Of a stretch of DNA of 64,000 nucleotides, positions 62,078 to 64,000 are shown in pieces. The position numbers were made by a program, and so were the translations under genes. Positions within the stretch are counted from its first letter, which is position 1. Every line of letters starts with the position of its first letter. Below the pieces are notes generated by a model. It saw only the letters and a list, made by a program, of their open reading frames with translations. It was not told the origin of the DNA and ran no database searches. The DNA is taken from positions 13,300,661 through 13,364,660 of the forward strand of contig JAMXBB010000010.1 of assembly GCA_024138015.1 (NCBI GenBank), written 5' to 3'. The stretch comes from Lumnitzera littorea. Taxonomy: Eukaryota; Streptophyta; Magnoliopsida; Myrtales; Combretaceae.

Positions 62078-62732
62078 GTAGACAATTTTCCAAAATTGAA
62101 CCATATCATGAAAACATCCAAGATAGTGCATTTAAGGAAATACACGAAGTTTGTGAGTATGTTAGTAAGGTTGTAGTAGTTCTACCTACAATTGAGTCAA
62201 TCGTTTTTCAAAACAATAATAATTCCGTAGAAATTGAAAAGAAAATCATAAGTGACGAGCTAGATAAAAAAATATGTGAGTCATTTGATCTTACTCCTGA
62301 AAAAGTCAACGAAACTATACTAAATACTCCTACATTACAATCTTTAGGTTATGTTGAATTAGTTCTTATTCAAACTCATATATGTACGAAACTTGACAAG
62401 AAAATTAATCTAAACAATGAATTATGCGAGTTTGCTGGAAAGTTCATTATAGGAATCTGAAATATTTGAAGAAAGACATGATAGTTGACATTGTCAAAAA
62501 CTGGAAAAAAAATATAAGAGTAAGTAAATATTGTACTTGCAACTATTTATTAAAATTGGAAATTTTTGTACCAAGAAAAGATGATGAGAACCATAGAGAA
62601 TTGTTTGATCAAGAATTCAAGATTGGCTTTTGCAAATTATTGTTTGATCTAAGAGTATTTAGAGAAAATTTTACAGATTTGAGGGCGAATTTTTTTAAAA
62701 GGGGGGAAATGATGCAGATCAAGAAAAAGTAG
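62078..62732 (+). pseudogene. Conserved unrecognised ORF of the compact LTR element, plus copy
   Basis: Counterpart of the frame at 59914-60570. The initiator is GTA in place of ATG (VDNFPKIEPYHENIQ). The frame is then open for about 126 codons through EVCEYVSKVVVVLPTIESIV, then FDLTPEKVNETILNTPTLQS and CTKLDKKINLNNELCEFAGK, to a stop at 62458-62460. A one-base shift at about 62440 leads into KVHYRNLKYLKKDMIVDIVK, CNYLLKLEIFVPRKD and ELFDQEF, ending at 62732 inside the LTR. Composition is acidic to mixed with no transmembrane segment and no zinc knuckle. Restricted differences between the two copies suggest the protein was once under selection. Function unknown. Confidence 0.6.
62697..62709 (+). 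other. Polypurine tract of the plus-oriented compact element
   Basis: AAAAGGGGGGAAA lies directly before the 3' LTR start TGATGCAG at 62710. Confidence 0.8.
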
Positions 62733-63123
62733 ATATGATATTATTAGTATCTTTTATTTTAGGATTTAGTTATATAAGTATTTTTTATTCAAGATATGAA
62801 ATTTTTTATTTTCTAGATTTGTTAAGATTTAGTCATATTATACCTATAAATAGGAAAAACTTGTAATCAATTAAAAAAAAAAAAAAGAAACAGTGATTAG
62901 ATGTTGAATAAAATTATTTTTTTTAACTGGTGTGATATCTTTGTTTTTATCGATAATATGAGGCTATTAAAATCTCATCGTGTGGTGTGAAGTTGTTAGA
63001 TATTTTTTTTAAGTTTTATTTTCTTTGTTAATAAATTTTGTTTAGATTACTTTTTTCATTGATTTCTATACTTTCCTTAATTTTTCTTTCTTTTATAATT
63101 CTTTCTTTTGTTGTCCTACATCA
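62710..63123 (+). repeat. LTR copy F, complete 3' LTR, outer right end
   Basis: 414 bp, TGATGCAGATCAAG to GTTGTCCTACATCA. The short terminal inverted repeat TGATG/CATCA is perfect. The target duplication CACAA follows at once. Confidence 0.9.
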
Positions 63124-63777
63124 CACAACTCCATGAAAAACAAACCATTCGTCAATCATTTTCTTAAACTCCTCCGGACTAATAATTGAGTTCTTATCAC
63201 ATTTTTCGCTATATTCTTTTCCTAACACCATTCGACTAATTACACTGAGACTCAAATCGGACAAATAGTCTTTTAGCACAATTGGTTTACCTCTTGATTC
63301 CATTAAATTCTTTAAGAAATTATTCGTTTCTTATACACGGATAAACTCATGAGATTCAATGCGTTTCCGGCTAAACAGCTCTATCAGGCATATTTTACAC
63401 GCTTGGCGCCAATAGGGTCCATAACGGGACCATGTGATGTTCGAATAATTATTGGAGTTATGCTTCCCTGCGGCGTTTCTAGGCCGACTGCCAAAGTTAA
63501 GGTCATGAGTTTTCAGGATGGCTCGAGCCATATCAATAGACAAGGCAATTACTGTAGGGTAGGAGCCAAATCGAAGTTGCATTACGCAGCCATATCATTG
63601 GGAGAGAGTGTGAATTGAGTGGTGAGGGGTGGAACCTATTAGGTGAAGATTGGCAATAATTGGCCACGATTTTGGGCCAGGTGTGAGGTTGAGCTTGCTG
63701 CCGCGGAGAAGTGCAGGGAGGAGGAGGATGAGGAGGAGGGTTGCTAGTGATGCAATGAAGAAAATCTCGAGATCCAT
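63124..63777 (-). pseudogene. CYP92-like P450, exon 1, proximal part
   Basis: The frame starts at 63777 with MDLEIFFIASLATLLLILLL, an ER signal anchor, then the Pro-rich hinge LTPGPKSWPIIANLHLIG. Then come MQLRFGSYPTVIALSIDMAR, ILKTHDLNFGSRP, NNYSNITWSRYGPYWRQACK (C-helix W-x-x-x-R, haem propionate contact) and GKPIVLKDYLSDLSLSVISR with MVLGKEY. All 654 bp are in one frame, with only two stops: TGA at 63592-63594 (usual KYGP) and TAA at 63328-63330 (usual RVEE). The frame runs into the LTR cluster after FHGVV. Residue wording is closest to CYP92A in the CYP71 clan. CYP71/76/82 members are less likely. Confidence 0.9.
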
Positions 63778-63872
63778 TATTGGAGGTTGAATAAGTGGTG
63801 GAAGGAGGGAATTTTAGATGTAGTGGGAATGAAAATGATGCAATGTTGCATTATTCCTGCAGAAAGAAAGGG

Positions 63873-63882
63873 TTTTTATATA
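63873..63882 (-). promoter_or_regulatory. TATA box of the P450 gene
   Basis: TATATAAAAA on the minus strand, about 95-105 bp upstream of the P450 start codon, a normal distance for a plant core promoter with a leader of about 65 bp. Confidence 0.55.
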
Positions 63883-64000
63883 GGGGAAAAAGTGAGGATG
63901 CATGGGACAAGGTGTCCTTTAATTTTTATTTTCACCCAATTTTACAAGATGATAAAAGAGTTGGTTGGACACAATTTAACCTTCGTCACGTTGATATATA

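Larger units (their letters stand above)
58747..63123. mobile_element. Nested cluster of compact LTR elements inserted in P450 exon 1
   Basis: The 4,377-bp insertion starts TGATGCAGATCAAG and ends CCTACATCA, and is flanked by the 5-bp duplication CACAA (58742-58746 and 63124-63128). It contains five LTR copies of about 410-430 bp (some cut), two internal regions of about 955-960 bp, and both orientations. The outer ends behave as one LTR-element insertion. The minus-oriented copies inside must come from later insertion or rearrangement. The internal regions encode one conserved unrecognised ORF and no reverse transcriptase or integrase. Confidence 0.9.

Noticed and set aside
1..64000. CRISPR array, riboswitch, rRNA or functional tRNA gene
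   Set aside because: No regularly spaced palindromic repeats, no rRNA-like conserved tract and no complete tRNA cloverleaf were seen; the window is plant nuclear repeat DNA.

Overview
This is AT-rich plant nuclear DNA, almost certainly from a flowering plant and probably a eudicot. The reasons are a CYP71-clan P450 gene with a plant intron position, Copia and Ty3/gypsy elements, LINEs, a Mutator-like transposase next to a plant mobile domain gene, Tourist-type MITEs and many A/T and GA/CT microsatellites. There is no bacterial or organellar gene organisation. I see no intact protein-coding gene: almost every coding trace is broken by in-frame stops or frameshifts, so this looks like old, methylated, repeat-filled intergenic DNA.

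Layout. 1-8.4 kb: a tyrosine-rich pseudo-exon, a LINE ORF1 fragment, a Tourist-like MITE (1807-2350) and two LINE reverse-transcriptase remnants, one ending in a poly(A) tail. 8.4-12.3 kb: a Ty3/gypsy gag-protease remnant lying between two direct repeats of about 370 bp, with a palindromic MITE inside it. 12.3-35 kb: mostly noncoding retrotransposon debris. Several blocks are diverged inverted copies of one another (8.8-10.3 against 29.8-31.1; 18.4-18.7 against 32.4-32.75; 12.3 against 16.9). There is also a Tat/Ogre-like LTR with a pyrimidine-rich core (19.37 to about 22.0 kb). 35.85-37.24 kb: a Tat/Athila-type reverse transcriptase-RNase H remnant.

37.7-63.8 kb: the most informative part. 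A CYP92-like cytochrome P450 pseudogene on the minus strand is spread over 26 kb. Its 3' exon with the haem-binding motif and a poly(A) signal is at 37.7-38.36 kb. Its 5' exon with the membrane anchor and a TATA box is at 58.5-63.8 kb. The 20-kb interval between them, which would be the intron, holds a Mutator transposase plus plant-mobile-domain pair (40-43.6 kb), a CACTA-like fragment (47 kb) and a full-length degenerate Ty1/copia element with two 505-bp LTRs (50212-55363). Exon 1 itself is split by a 4,377-bp cluster of compact LTR elements flanked by a 5-bp target duplication (CACAA). Those compact elements share an unrecognised conserved ORF.

Nothing here forms a working pathway. The window records a terpenoid/phenylpropanoid-type P450 gene being dismantled by successive waves of transposons. 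All similarity statements come from reading translations by eye. No database search was run.
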